Position numbers and translations under genes: made by a program. From Candidatus Baltobacteraceae bacterium (GTDB lineage: Bacteria; Vulcanimicrobiota; Vulcanimicrobiia; Vulcanimicrobiales; Vulcanimicrobiaceae), in contig DATBTN010000066.1 in the NCBI GenBank assembly GCA_036559195.1, forward strand, positions 1 to 49,360: DNA of 49,360 nucleotides. Direction: 5' to 3'. Every line of letters begins with the position of its first letter. Within the stretch, counting starts at the first letter, position 1. The notes beneath the pieces are model-generated. The model made no database searches, was not told where the DNA came from, and saw nothing but the letters and a program-made list of their open reading frames with translations. Below, one piece after another: positions 14,943-22,942 of this stretch.

Positions 14943-17203
14943 GTTTGTACTCCGAGCTTGACGTACGTCAGTGATGTTTCCGGGATGACGAGTGTGAAGC
15001 CGCACGCACCGCCGGCGTATTTTACCGTTGCCGGATGCGGTCCGGGAGCTAGGTTCTCCAAATAAAATTCGCCCGCTTCACCGATATTCGATGTAGCTTG
15101 CTGCCCGCTGCCAAGATCGACCGTTAGCATCCCGTATTGAGGAGCCTTGTTCGTCGACGCCAAATTGACCGTTCCGAGAAACGACTGCGTGCGGTGCGCG
15201 TCGAACGTTGCAAGTGCCGCCGCGAAATGCGCCGCCTCAACGTTTCGTTCGGTGGTCGAATACTGCTCGCCGATCGGCGCCCTCCCCGTATCGAGCGCGA
15301 TGTGATTCGGGTAGTACTCCTGGACCTCTGGAACGACCAGGAGGCCGCCCCGATTGGTCTTTCCTACATACCGCCCGTTCACATCAACCGGCAGACCCGT
15401 CGGCCCCGCTGCCGAAACGACGACGTATCCGCCTTGAAGTGGGCGCGATAGGAGTATGTGGTGATCTGCGAACACGATGGCTCCGGCTGCGTTGAAGTAG
15501 GTCGACGCATTGCCGGCAAAATCGGTTCGGTTGAGGGTATAGATGCCAACCGGGCCGTCGTACTGAGCCACCGCTTGCAATTGCGGATTGTTGCCGCGCG
15601 TGATGCTGAGATTATAGCCGAGTGGCTGATCCGGAAAAGCCGGACGGCTCGCCTGCACGTTTACACTTCCTCCGGCGGCCGACGCGTCGTTCGTGATCGA
15701 TCCGTACGACTGCTGGCCGATCGGGAAATTGAGCGCCGTGTAAACGTCGGTCCGATTAAATCCCGCTGCCGCTTGGGTTCGCTGATAGTCGATGCTTAGC
15801 GACAAGGCTTTCGCCAGCGGAATCGTCGTCAGCGCGCCGTAACCGGTTTCTTCGCCCAGGTCGCGATCGTGTGCGTGTGTGAGGTTAAAGGCCAGAACGC
15901 GCCGGCCGATCGGAAGACCGAGGCTGACCGTTTCGCTTGAGAGCGCGTGGTCTTGCGCGGCCGGCTGGAACAGATTTGCATACGACGCCGATTCGAGCTG
16001 CACGCCGATGTTGAAATAGACGCGCGGCGTTGAGTAGTTGTACAGAAACTCGGCGGCCGAACCAGATTGACCGTTCGCCGAACTTGCGAACCCGAGCAAA
16101 TCGAACTCCCCGGCGCGCGTCGATATCGCTACCGTTGGTCCGGCGTTGACCAATCGCGCCGCGCTTTGGATTCGGCCGCCAACCGTCACGTGATCGTTCA
16201 CGCCCAAACTGTAGCTGCCGGCAAGACCGGCCGCTCCAAGTGAGTGTCCTAAGCCGTCCTGCGGATCGCCGGCCGTGTAGGTGTAGTCGGTCTGGCCTTT
16301 GTTGAGCAGTTGGAGGCCCTGGTAGAACGACTGCGAGAGCGTCTGAACGTTCCCGAAGGCGTCGCGAATGACGACCTGCGCGTTGTTCGCGCCGGCTACC
16401 AGCGGCAGGTTCTGGATATTAAACGATCCGGGCGGCAACTGTAATTGTTGCACGAGCGAGCCGTTAACGTAGACGTCGGCGGTCGACGGCGTTGCGACGT
16501 ATCCCGTAAGGGCATGCGTAACGAAGCGGTTGACGAATGGATCGAGGCCGAAGTTGCGTTCGATCGTGACGCCGCGCACGATACCGCCTCCGGTCAGATC
16601 CCCAAAATTAACGAAGCTGTCACCAATGACCGATCGCCGCAGCGTATGCTCGTTATCTATGGTCCAATTGAGGTTGGTTGCGCGATAGATCCCGGCGACG
16701 TCGTTGAAGGTCGCGCTCGCAACGCCAGCTCCAAGCGTGGATCCAAATTGTGTCGAGAGTCTCCCTGATTGCCCTTGCGTGAGCAGTGCGCCATAATTAA
16801 TGAACGCGCTTTTCGTTCGGGTTACCGGTACCTGTTGACCGCTGCGAATATCGAACGACGACGCGGCCAGCAATTTTGGGTCGACGGTGATGCTTAGCGT
16901 GAGCGTTTTCGTGTCGATCCGCCACGTTACGTCGGGCTTGAGCGCGTTGAGCGAAACGTAGATTCCGGATGCAACCGCGTGGGCCGCAACGGCTTTGCTC
17001 AAGCCGAGATCCTTAAGATCTGCTTGTGCGATCTCCACGTCGCTCGAGTCGACGAACACCGTGTATAGGCCGTCGTCGACCGAGTTCACCTTCACCGTTA
17101 GAATCGCCCGGATACCCTGCTGCGCTTGCGTCGGGATGGCCGTTGCACCGACGAGAGCCAGTGTTATCGCCAAGGCAGCGCAAAACGCGCGAACGCCGCG
17201 CAT
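14921..17203 (-). CDS. Fimbrial outer-membrane usher (FimD/PapC family, CsuD-like)
   Basis: This is a 760-residue usher. I prefer ATG 17203, one base after the chaperone stop, because it begins the signal peptide MRGVRAFCAALAITLALVGA...PTQAQ; another in-frame start lies 33 bases upstream. The body has typical usher motifs: RATNLNWTIDNEHTLRRSVIGD, then GLDPFVNRFVTHALTGYVATPSTADVYVNGSLVQ with PPGSFNIQNLPLVAGANNAQVVIRDAFGN (plug region), beta-barrel repeats, and a C-terminal 'VDVNGRYVGKTNRGGLLVVPEV'. It forms the outer-membrane pore that assembles pilin subunits handed over by the chaperone, so the organism should have an outer membrane. Confidence 0.92.
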   Translation of the reverse strand: MRGVRAFCAALAITLALVGATAIPTQAQQGIRAILTVKVNSVDDGLYTVFVDSSDVEIAQADLKDLGLSKAVAAHAVASGIYVSLNALKPDVTWRIDTKTLTLSITVDPKLLAASSFDIRSGQQVPVTRTKSAFINYGALLTQGQSGRLSTQFGSTLGAGVASATFNDVAGIYRATNLNWTIDNEHTLRRSVIGDSFVNFGDLTGGGIVRGVTIERNFGLDPFVNRFVTHALTGYVATPSTADVYVNGSLVQQLQLPPGSFNIQNLPLVAGANNAQVVIRDAFGNVQTLSQSFYQGLQLLNKGQTDYTYTAGDPQDGLGHSLGAAGLAGSYSLGVNDHVTVGGRIQSAARLVNAGPTVAISTRAGEFDLLGFASSANGQSGSAAEFLYNYSTPRVYFNIGVQLESASYANLFQPAAQDHALSSETVSLGLPIGRRVLAFNLTHAHDRDLGEETGYGALTTIPLAKALSLSIDYQRTQAAAGFNRTDVYTALNFPIGQQSYGSITNDASAAGGSVNVQASRPAFPDQPLGYNLSITRGNNPQLQAVAQYDGPVGIYTLNRTDFAGNASTYFNAAGAIVFADHHILLSRPLQGGYVVVSAAGPTGLPVDVNGRYVGKTNRGGLLVVPEVQEYYPNHIALDTGRAPIGEQYSTTERNVEAAHFAAALATFDAHRTQSFLGTVNLASTNKAPQYGMLTVDLGSGQQATSNIGEAGEFYLENLAPGPHPATVKYAGGACGFTLVIPETSLTYVKLGVQTCTKLTP

Positions 17204-17204
17204 G

Positions 17205-17966
17205 CTATTTACAGCTCTTGTTTGCGAGCGGAACATCCCGCAGTACGACCGGCCCGAGGTTGGTTTGGGCCGTAATGTTGATGCTGCTCACCGAGCGGCA
17301 CGCGGCTTTCGAGAACGGCAGCGAGAAGTCGCGGCGACCTCCAGCAAGAACATACCACGCATCCGCAGATGCGCCGGCAACCGTTTTTCCACCGGCATCG
17401 AGGCCGGCGACCTCAATTTTATCGATCATTTCGCGGACGGTTCCGTTGTTGCGCAACGAGAAGTCGATTTTACCGGAAGCGAGCGTTGCGCTCGGAATCG
17501 CGAGCGCGCGCACCTGGCGCGACGGCTCCACGAATACGGGAACGCCGACTTTCAGGCGAACCGCGATGGAATGCCCGGTCAACGCCTCATTGATTGAAGG
17601 CAGTTCGTTGATGAAGACGCGAAATGTTCGCTCGGTCGAGGCCGCGCCGCCTTCGACACCGATCCGAATCTGTTGCGTTTCGAGCGGAGCGACCGTTACG
17701 AGTGTGGGGAAAAAAATCAAATCTTCGGACGGCGTGAGCTTCATAACGCCGTTCGGCTGCTGATCCCAAGCGGAGCCCGTGATCTGCAGTCGCACCGGAT
17801 AGGTGGACTTGTTCTGGATGTTCATGACGGCGGCGCCGTCGCCGCTCGGGATCGAGAGCTGGATCGGCGCAACGGCGATATCGGATGCGACGGCCGGGCC
17901 GGCCAGAGCTAGCGCGATCGCCAGCGTAATCGAAGCAGTTATGAGGCGTTTCAATGAGGGGTCCAC
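17205..17966 (-). CDS. Periplasmic pilus chaperone (PapD/CsuC-like)
   Basis: This 253-residue protein has a signal peptide (LITASITLAIALALAGPAVASD) and the two immunoglobulin-like domains of pilus chaperones. The first has 'VAPIQLSIPSGDGAAVMNIQNKS' and the second 'RNNGTVREMIDKIEV'. It starts with a GTG. It donates a beta strand to unfolded SCPU pilins and brings them to the usher. It is encoded between the small 92-residue protein and the usher, the csuC position. Confidence 0.88.
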   Translation of the reverse strand: MDPSLKRLITASITLAIALALAGPAVASDIAVAPIQLSIPSGDGAAVMNIQNKSTYPVRLQITGSAWDQQPNGVMKLTPSEDLIFFPTLVTVAPLETQQIRIGVEGGAASTERTFRVFINELPSINEALTGHSIAVRLKVGVPVFVEPSRQVRALAIPSATLASGKIDFSLRNNGTVREMIDKIEVAGLDAGGKTVAGASADAWYVLAGGRRDFSLPFSKAACRSVSSINITAQTNLGPVVLRDVPLANKSCK

Positions 17967-18014
17967 CTTGAGCGTTGAGGATATCGACGCTCGGGCGAAC
18001 CTGCGAACCTCGGC

Positions 18015-18293
18015 TTAGAAGTTTACTGTTCGCACCAACGTCTTCGGATCCGTGGTGACAATGGGTTTGTTATAGAGGCTCGCCGCGCGCATACCACGCA
18101 GCTGATTTCCGTCGGCCGCCTGCGCGCACGATGACTGAACGCGATTTTGCGATGCTTCGATGACCGCGTCGCACGAGGCTACAACGGTGGCCGAGACGCG
18201 AACGGTCGTCGAGAGACTGTGGCCGCCACTCGCGCTAGCGACGGAGGGAAGAAGACACGCGCCCGCGAGCGCCATACCAAGAACGATCCGCAC
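18015..18293 (-). CDS. Small secreted protein of the pilus operon
   Basis: This 92-residue protein has the signal peptide MRIVLGMALAGACLLPSVASA and a mature part of about 70 residues. The segment TVRVSATVVASC recalls the start of SCPU pilins (compare VAVSANVVPFC in the gene at 18411), but the rest of the SCPU domain is missing. It occupies the position of csuA or csuB, so it may be a reduced minor subunit or an adaptor. I cannot assign it to a family with certainty. Confidence 0.65.
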   Translation of the reverse strand: MRIVLGMALAGACLLPSVASASGGHSLSTTVRVSATVVASCDAVIEASQNRVQSSCAQAADGNQLRGMRAASLYNKPIVTTDPKTLVRTVNF

Positions 18294-18321
18294 GATCCAC
18301 CTACCTTTCGATGGGAGCCGC

Positions 18322-18370
18322 CCGAGCCGCCCTGTCCCCCCGCTAGCGGGGGTTGACAGAGGAGGCTCGG
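18322..18370. repeat. Long nested hairpin inside the pilus operon
   Basis: The core CCCCCGCTAGCGGGGG (18337-18352) is a perfect palindrome, flanked by the arms CCGAGCC (18322-18328) and GGCTCGG (18364-18370), with CTGTC/GACAG between them. It lies between the first SCPU gene and the 92-residue gene. There is no clear run of T on either side, so it is more likely an mRNA processing or stability element that keeps the major pilin transcript abundant than a full terminator. Confidence 0.6.
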
Positions 18371-18410
18371 ATAGCTCTTACCCTTGAGTTAGGTGTATCG
18401 GTCGAAACCT

Positions 18411-18902
18411 CTAGTAGTTGAGGGTAATGGTTACCGTGTCCGAGTAGTTGCCCGTGGTGACGTTCTGCTGCTGCGGAAGCACGCCGTTGAAGGGAAACTG
18501 GTTGTAGCCCGAGTTGTTGTTGAGGGCAATCGTTTGACCCGACGTCCAGGCGACGCTGTCGCCGGCATCTTTATAGAGGTTGTAGTTTAGGAAGCTGGTG
18601 CCGTTGGACATGCGGCGCTGGCTGCCGTTACCATAGGTGCCGCCGTCGACGGACAGGGTGGCGTTTGTGCCCTTGGTGCACTCGAACTCAAGAATGCCCG
18701 TCGTTTTCACGTCAAAATTATTGAAGACGTTGTACGCGCCGAATGCGACCTTGTCGGCACTCGCGCCGAGATCCAAGTTCACGCAGAAGGGAACGACGTT
18801 GGCCGACACCGCGACCGGGGTGACCTGGTTGGCCGATGCCGCCATCGGGCTGAGCAGTAGCGCGACTGCAGCAACGAGCCCGGCTTTTGAAACGAAATTC
18901 AT
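18411..18902 (-). CDS. Spore coat U (SCPU) domain protein, CsuA/B-like major pilin
   Basis: This 163-residue secreted protein starts at ATG 18902 with the signal peptide MNFVSKAGLVAAVALLLSPMAASA. SCPU landmarks are VSANVVPFC, 'VAFGAYNVFNNFDVKTTGILEFECTKG', 'SQRRMSNG..FLNYNLYKD', and the C-terminal donor-strand-like 'NYSDTVTITLNY'. The even, Asn/Gly-rich composition and first place in the operon match the major pilin CsuA/B. A hairpin at 18322-18370 follows and could raise its expression relative to chaperone and usher. Confidence 0.87.
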   Translation of the reverse strand: MNFVSKAGLVAAVALLLSPMAASANQVTPVAVSANVVPFCVNLDLGASADKVAFGAYNVFNNFDVKTTGILEFECTKGTNATLSVDGGTYGNGSQRRMSNGTSFLNYNLYKDAGDSVAWTSGQTIALNNNSGYNQFPFNGVLPQQQNVTTGNYSDTVTITLNY

Positions 18903-19237
18903 GGGAAAATAAGCCTTTCGACAATACACGAGAAAGGGAGGTTCCAGAAAAGTGAAGCGGCCCAGCGGGGAATCGAGCAAACCGCGGCTTGGGGATCGTG
19001 CGGGAGCCAAGCCACAATTCCGCATCTCTATAAGATACCGGTCGACTTCACGTTTCAAGCGACGCTAGAAGCGTTCTCGATACTTATAGCACCGAGCGAC
19101 TAGGCATCACTATCCCCGCCAATGGGGGTTTTTATCGCGGCCAATGAATCGAAAAGACCAAGGGACTAAAGGCCTGCGAATTGCGGCGCTCGCAAGACAG
19201 TCCGAGTGCTTCGTGATTGGTAGGCTTTATCGAACCA
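18903..19237. other. Upstream region of pilus operon, no gene seen
   Basis: About 335 bases hold no convincing coding sequence. The part next to 18902 carries the ribosome site (GAAAGG on the minus strand) of the major pilin gene. On the plus strand a GC hairpin followed by five T lies at 19114-19134. The remainder shows several short A/T-rich blocks where the pilus promoter could lie, but no box is clear enough to name. Confidence 0.5.
19114..19134 (+). terminator. Terminator-like hairpin with T-run, orphan
   Basis: CCCC-GCCAAT-GGGGG followed by TTTTT on the plus strand looks like a short intrinsic terminator. No plus-strand gene precedes it, since the pilus operon is on the minus strand. 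It could end an antisense or small RNA arising upstream of the pilin gene, or simply be chance. Confidence 0.3.
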
Positions 19238-19436
19238 CGCTTGTCATGGTGAGCTCGTCCTACGACAAGCTCCGTCCTTCGACAAGCTCAGGATGACAAG
19301 GGGGGGTTATTGTGTTTGTCATGGTGAGCTTGTCGAACCACGCGCTTGTCATGGTGAGCTTGTCGAACCACGCGCTTGTCATGGTGAGCTTGTCGAACCA
19401 CGCGCTTGTCCTTCGACAAGCTCAGGATGACAAGTG
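19238..19436. repeat. Dispersed repeat cluster, copy 2, with exact 30-base tandem triplication
   Basis: The family found at 14317 and 28126 is expanded here. Positions 19321-19410 are three exact tandem copies of a 30-base unit that begins ATGGTGAGCTTGTCGAACCA and ends CGCGCTTGTC. Opposed CTTCGACAAGCTCAGGATGA units flank them at about 19278 and 19411. One frame through the triplication spells a 10-residue peptide three times, which is incidental. It lies just downstream of the tRNA-Thr gene and upstream of the pilus operon. Confidence 0.85.
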
Positions 19437-19441
19437 GGGGC

Positions 19442-19517
19442 TGGAGCCGACGGCCGGACTCGAACCGGCGACCTGCTATTTACGAAACAGCTGCTCTACC
19501 AACTGAGCTACGTCGGC
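19442..19517 (-). tRNA. tRNA-Thr, anticodon CGU
   Basis: On the minus strand the cloverleaf is complete in 76 bases. The acceptor stem is GCCGACG pairing with CGTCGGC, the D arm contains AGCTCAGTTGGTAGAGC, and the anticodon stem GCTGT/ATAGC has loop TTCGTAA, giving CGU. The T arm is GCCGGTTCGAGTCCGGC. Discriminator T and a genome-encoded CCA complete the 3' end. It reads ACG codons. Confidence 0.95.
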
Positions 19518-19568
19518 ACACTGCGATAGGGCCGCCGAGCCAGGTTCTCCGCGCCCTTCGCCGACCCT

Positions 19569-21716
19569 TCAGCCGTGCACGATGCTTGCGATGGGCATGT
19601 GGGCGACGCGTTCGACGTACGGCTCGACGGTTTGGAAGAAGCGGGTCAACGCGTTGCGGCGGGTCTTGGGGCCGAGCATCGGCCAGAAGCGGCCGACGCG
19701 TGCCTGTGCTAGGTGTTCGAAGCTTGCTTGCAATGCGTCGCGGCGCGCCGCGGGATCGATCAACAGGCGAGCCAGGTCATCCTCCAGGCGCTCGATCGAC
19801 GCGCCTTTGCAGCGGATCATCGAGGGCAGCGTGCGTACCGAATCGAGCGACGCGCTGCCTACGAGCAATGTCGCAAGATACTGGTTGAGGGCGCTGCCGA
19901 AAAATGTGACGATTGCGGCTTCTTCGGTCTCCAACTCGATCCGAATCGTACCCGGCTCCCAGCCGCGTGCGAGCGCATCGGCCCGTTCGTCTTCCATCTT
20001 GAGCGTGAGCGCCGGGCTTTCGAGCACGCCTTTGCGGCCGCAGAGAATCGCGTACGTGCGCTGCATCACCTCGAACGAAGGCCCCGGGCCGAGCCCGTGC
20101 CATTTCGGCACCGCGACTCGCCGCGACGGTTCCACTAAGAGCACGAGCCGCACTTCGTCGATGCTCTTCACGCGCCACGAGCGGCCGCCGAGCACGAGAT
20201 AATTCTCGCGGTTGCGCGAGATCGGATACCGCCGGTCGATGGTGCCGATGACGTCGTGTTCGGTTCGTACCGTCCACTCCGTGTCGGTTTCGAAGACGGC
20301 GTAGAACTCGCGATAGTTCATGCGTCCGAACTGCTTCTCGGTCATCGGTCCGAGTGCGAGCCAATCGCGTTCGGGCTGCAGGTAACCCATTTCGAGCATC
20401 TCGTCGAGCAGTTCGTTGAACTCCGCTTCCGAGGTCTCGCGAAACGAACCCGCGCACAGCAGCACGCCCGCAATCTCCGAGCGATCCGCGCGGATGCGTT
20501 CGCGCAAGAGTTGCAACACTTGCTGGAAGAGCACGTGGATCGCGGCGCCGTTGGGCGTCAGTTCTTCAACCGTGCCCTCGAGCGCGAGTTCGCCTACCGC
20601 GAGCGCCAGCGGAATCTCATCCAAGGTTTTTGCGTACATGATGCACTTCGATTCGGCATCGCCGCGCCGGCCCGAACGCCCCAAACGCTGCAGCAGCGAT
20701 GACGCCGTGTGGGGCGCGCCGAGCTGCACCACGAGATCGAGATCGCCGATGTCGATGCCGAGTTCGAGCGTGCTGGTCGCAACGATCACCTTCGGGCCCT
20801 CGAGGCGGAACGATTCTTCGACGCGCTGACGCTCCTCCTTATGAATGGAGCCGTGATGTACCATCGCTTCGAGGCCCGCTTCGCGCAACTCGAACGAGAG
20901 GCGCTCCGCGTCGCTGCGCGAGTTCACGAAGACGATCGCGCGCTTGCCCTCAACGTGCCGCCGCAGTGCGACGACGAGTTTTCGCCGCTCCTCGCTATCG
21001 GCAATTTCGTTGCGATCGTCGCTCTGATGCAAGTAGCCCACGCCGATGCGCCGCACGCGCGCGTGATCGTCGACGATGACGGGAATGGCCGGCGAGTCCG
21101 CGCGCGACGACCGCATCCACTCGACTACCGCATCGGGGGCGGCGACCGTCGCGCTGAGCGCGATGCGGGTCATCGGCGTCTGCTTATCGGCCTCGACGCG
21201 CGCCAGCAGCGACATGAGCTGCGCTCCGCGATCGTCGCCGGCGAACGCGTGAATCTCGTCGATCAGCACGAACCGCACGTCGCCGAGCAGCGCGCCGTGC
21301 CCGTACGCATCGGAGCTGAGCATCACTTCGATCGATTCGGGCGTGGTAAGCAGCGCGTGCGGCGGCGAAGCCAGGATCTTCTTGCGGGCCGGAGCGCTCA
21401 GATCGCCGTGCCACCAAGCGACGCGCAGTCCGTTCTCTTCGAGGAGGTTTTGCGCACGGCGTGTCTGATCGTTGATAAGCGCGCGCAGCGGCGAAATGTA
21501 GAGCAGCGCGATCGGTTCGAGTTTGAGCCGCGTGATCTCCGAAACGATCGGCAGAAGCGCCGCCTCCGTCTTGCCGCTCGCCGTGGGAGCCACGATGAGC
21601 GCGCCGCTGCCGCCGAGGATCGTCGGCATGGTCTGCGACTGAATCGGCGTCCATTCCGACCAGCCGTGCGCCTCGATCCAGCGTTGCACGCCCGGCGCGA
21701 GCCGGTCGAAGCTCAA
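19569..21716 (-). CDS. DEAD/DEAH helicase, Lhr/BrxHI-like
   Basis: This 715-residue protein starts at a TTG whose last two bases overlap the stop of the upstream BrxD-like gene (TTGA); longer readings only translate that gene's shadow. Superfamily 2 motifs are clear: TPIQSQ, Walker A APTASGKT (43-50), DEIHAF, ALSAT, 'IVFVNSRSDAE', 'TSTLELGIDIGDLDLVVQLGAP' and 'LQRLGRSGRRG'. The remaining C-terminal half is of Lhr type. BREX type 2 loci carry such a helicase (BrxHI) next to BrxD. Here the partners are BrxD-like and TerB_N proteins without PglX or PglZ, so this is a compact module probably acting on DNA. Confidence 0.88.
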   Translation of the reverse strand: MSFDRLAPGVQRWIEAHGWSEWTPIQSQTMPTILGGSGALIVAPTASGKTEAALLPIVSEITRLKLEPIALLYISPLRALINDQTRRAQNLLEENGLRVAWWHGDLSAPARKKILASPPHALLTTPESIEVMLSSDAYGHGALLGDVRFVLIDEIHAFAGDDRGAQLMSLLARVEADKQTPMTRIALSATVAAPDAVVEWMRSSRADSPAIPVIVDDHARVRRIGVGYLHQSDDRNEIADSEERRKLVVALRRHVEGKRAIVFVNSRSDAERLSFELREAGLEAMVHHGSIHKEERQRVEESFRLEGPKVIVATSTLELGIDIGDLDLVVQLGAPHTASSLLQRLGRSGRRGDAESKCIMYAKTLDEIPLALAVGELALEGTVEELTPNGAAIHVLFQQVLQLLRERIRADRSEIAGVLLCAGSFRETSEAEFNELLDEMLEMGYLQPERDWLALGPMTEKQFGRMNYREFYAVFETDTEWTVRTEHDVIGTIDRRYPISRNRENYLVLGGRSWRVKSIDEVRLVLLVEPSRRVAVPKWHGLGPGPSFEVMQRTYAILCGRKGVLESPALTLKMEDERADALARGWEPGTIRIELETEEAAIVTFFGSALNQYLATLLVGSASLDSVRTLPSMIRCKGASIERLEDDLARLLIDPAARRDALQASFEHLAQARVGRFWPMLGPKTRRNALTRFFQTVEPYVERVAHMPIASIVHG

Positions 21717-22942
21717 GCAACCGCCTCGACGAAATCGTCGTCGTCGAGATTCGCATCGCGCTTCTCCACCAGCGACGCCGCCTCGATCACCGCATCGCTG
21801 CGCACGTTGAGCCGCTGGTTGCGCGCGTCGAGCATATCGACCAGCGCCTTCAGATACGCGCGCGGCTTTTGGCGAATCTCGCCGAATTTTGCGCCCGCCG
21901 TCGCGATGAACTGTTCCATCTCCGCATCGGGAAACTCGGCTTTTGCCGCCCATTCGTAGGCCGAGCCGTGGATCGTCCGCACGCGTTCGGAGACGTCGTG
22001 CAGGGCGCGCCCGTCGAATTCCTCGAGCCGAATGATCGGCTGGCGCAAATCGCGCCCGCTCGAAACCTGCTGAGAGCGCACGCGCTGGTAGAGCGCTTGA
22101 TACGATGCGACGCCCTTGAACTCGTCCTCGAAGAACGGCTGCGTTCCGGCGAAAAGAAACATGCAGTACGGAAACTCGTCGCTGCCGATGTCGATCAGCT
22201 CGCGCATCGACGTGTAGGCGGCGTCGCGCTGCGGTTTTGCCAGGCGCATGATCGATTCGACTTCGTCTATGAGCACCACCAAGCCGGGATAGCCCGCATC
22301 GCGCATCAGCGCGCAAACTCCGCGCAGCCGGCGAAAGGCCGACTCCGCGTTCAGCTTGCCGACTACTTTCAACTGCCCGCGCACCTCGCTCGCGATGCTC
22401 TCGCCGCGCAGCCAATCCGTCGCCGCTTGCATCAGCGCATCGTTCGCATCGCAGTACGCGCGATAGTACGCGCGCAGACCCATCGCGAAACCGGGATCGC
22501 CGGCGGAGACCTTCTTGATCGCCGCTTCGAGCGCGGCATTCTCTTCGAGCGGCGTGCCGGCATCGTAGTTGCCGAACCACGTTTGAAAGATCTCATCGAG
22601 CGCGCAGGCGCTGCCCGAGTCCGGACTGCGCAGTCCGCGCAGAATCTCGCTCACCACCAAATCGCGTTTGCCGAACGGAACCTCGCGGCTCAGATTGACG
22701 ATCGAAACGAGCATGCGGTGGCCGAACGCCAGCTCGCGCAGCACGCTGCACATGAACGTCTTCCCCGAACCGTAATCGCCGCGCAGAAAGCGCGTCTCGG
22801 AACCGCCCGCGCTCACGAAACCGAGGATGCGCTCGAACTCCGCGATCTCGAGATCGCGACCGACGCAGATGCGCTTCGTGCCCTTGTTCGGTACTTTCCC
22901 GATCTTGAGCGCCTTAACGATTTGTAAATCCGTAATGTCCAT
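21713..22942 (-). CDS. BrxD/DUF2791-type P-loop ATPase
   Basis: This 409-residue ATP-binding protein matches the BrxD (DUF2791) family: 'VPNKGTKRICVGRDLEIAEFERIL', Walker A LRGDYGSGKTFM, the block 'SREVPFGKRDLVVSEI', the Walker B stretch 'GLVVLIDEVESIMRL', and 'YCMFLFAGTQPFFEDEFKGV'. Its ATG follows the stop of the TerB_N gene with no gap, and it shares 4 bases with the helicase gene. In BREX type 2 the same ATPase/helicase pair occurs beside the phage-exclusion genes. Anantharaman and colleagues described DUF2791-helicase-TerB groupings as DNA-processing systems (from memory). Confidence 0.88.
   Translation of the reverse strand: MDITDLQIVKALKIGKVPNKGTKRICVGRDLEIAEFERILGFVSAGGSETRFLRGDYGSGKTFMCSVLRELAFGHRMLVSIVNLSREVPFGKRDLVVSEILRGLRSPDSGSACALDEIFQTWFGNYDAGTPLEENAALEAAIKKVSAGDPGFAMGLRAYYRAYCDANDALMQAATDWLRGESIASEVRGQLKVVGKLNAESAFRRLRGVCALMRDAGYPGLVVLIDEVESIMRLAKPQRDAAYTSMRELIDIGSDEFPYCMFLFAGTQPFFEDEFKGVASYQALYQRVRSQQVSSGRDLRQPIIRLEEFDGRALHDVSERVRTIHGSAYEWAAKAEFPDAEMEQFIATAGAKFGEIRQKPRAYLKALVDMLDARNQRLNVRSDAVIEAASLVEKRDANLDDDDFVEAVA

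Noticed and set aside
18294-18410. Riboswitch (for example c-di-GMP) in the pilus intergenic space
   Set aside because: The hairpin is strong but I could not match any riboswitch consensus; it is recorded only as a structured repeat.
19321-19410. Tandem repeats considered as a CRISPR array
   Set aside because: The 30-base units follow each other without spacers and no cas gene is near.
19312-19506. Open frame encoding MVSLSNHALV three times
   Set aside because: The peptide repeat is a by-product of the 30-base tandem DNA repeat and the frame runs antisense into the tRNA gene.
20709-21959. Long plus-strand open frame (416 codons)
   Set aside because: Antisense shadow of the helicase and BrxD genes; no recognisable domain.
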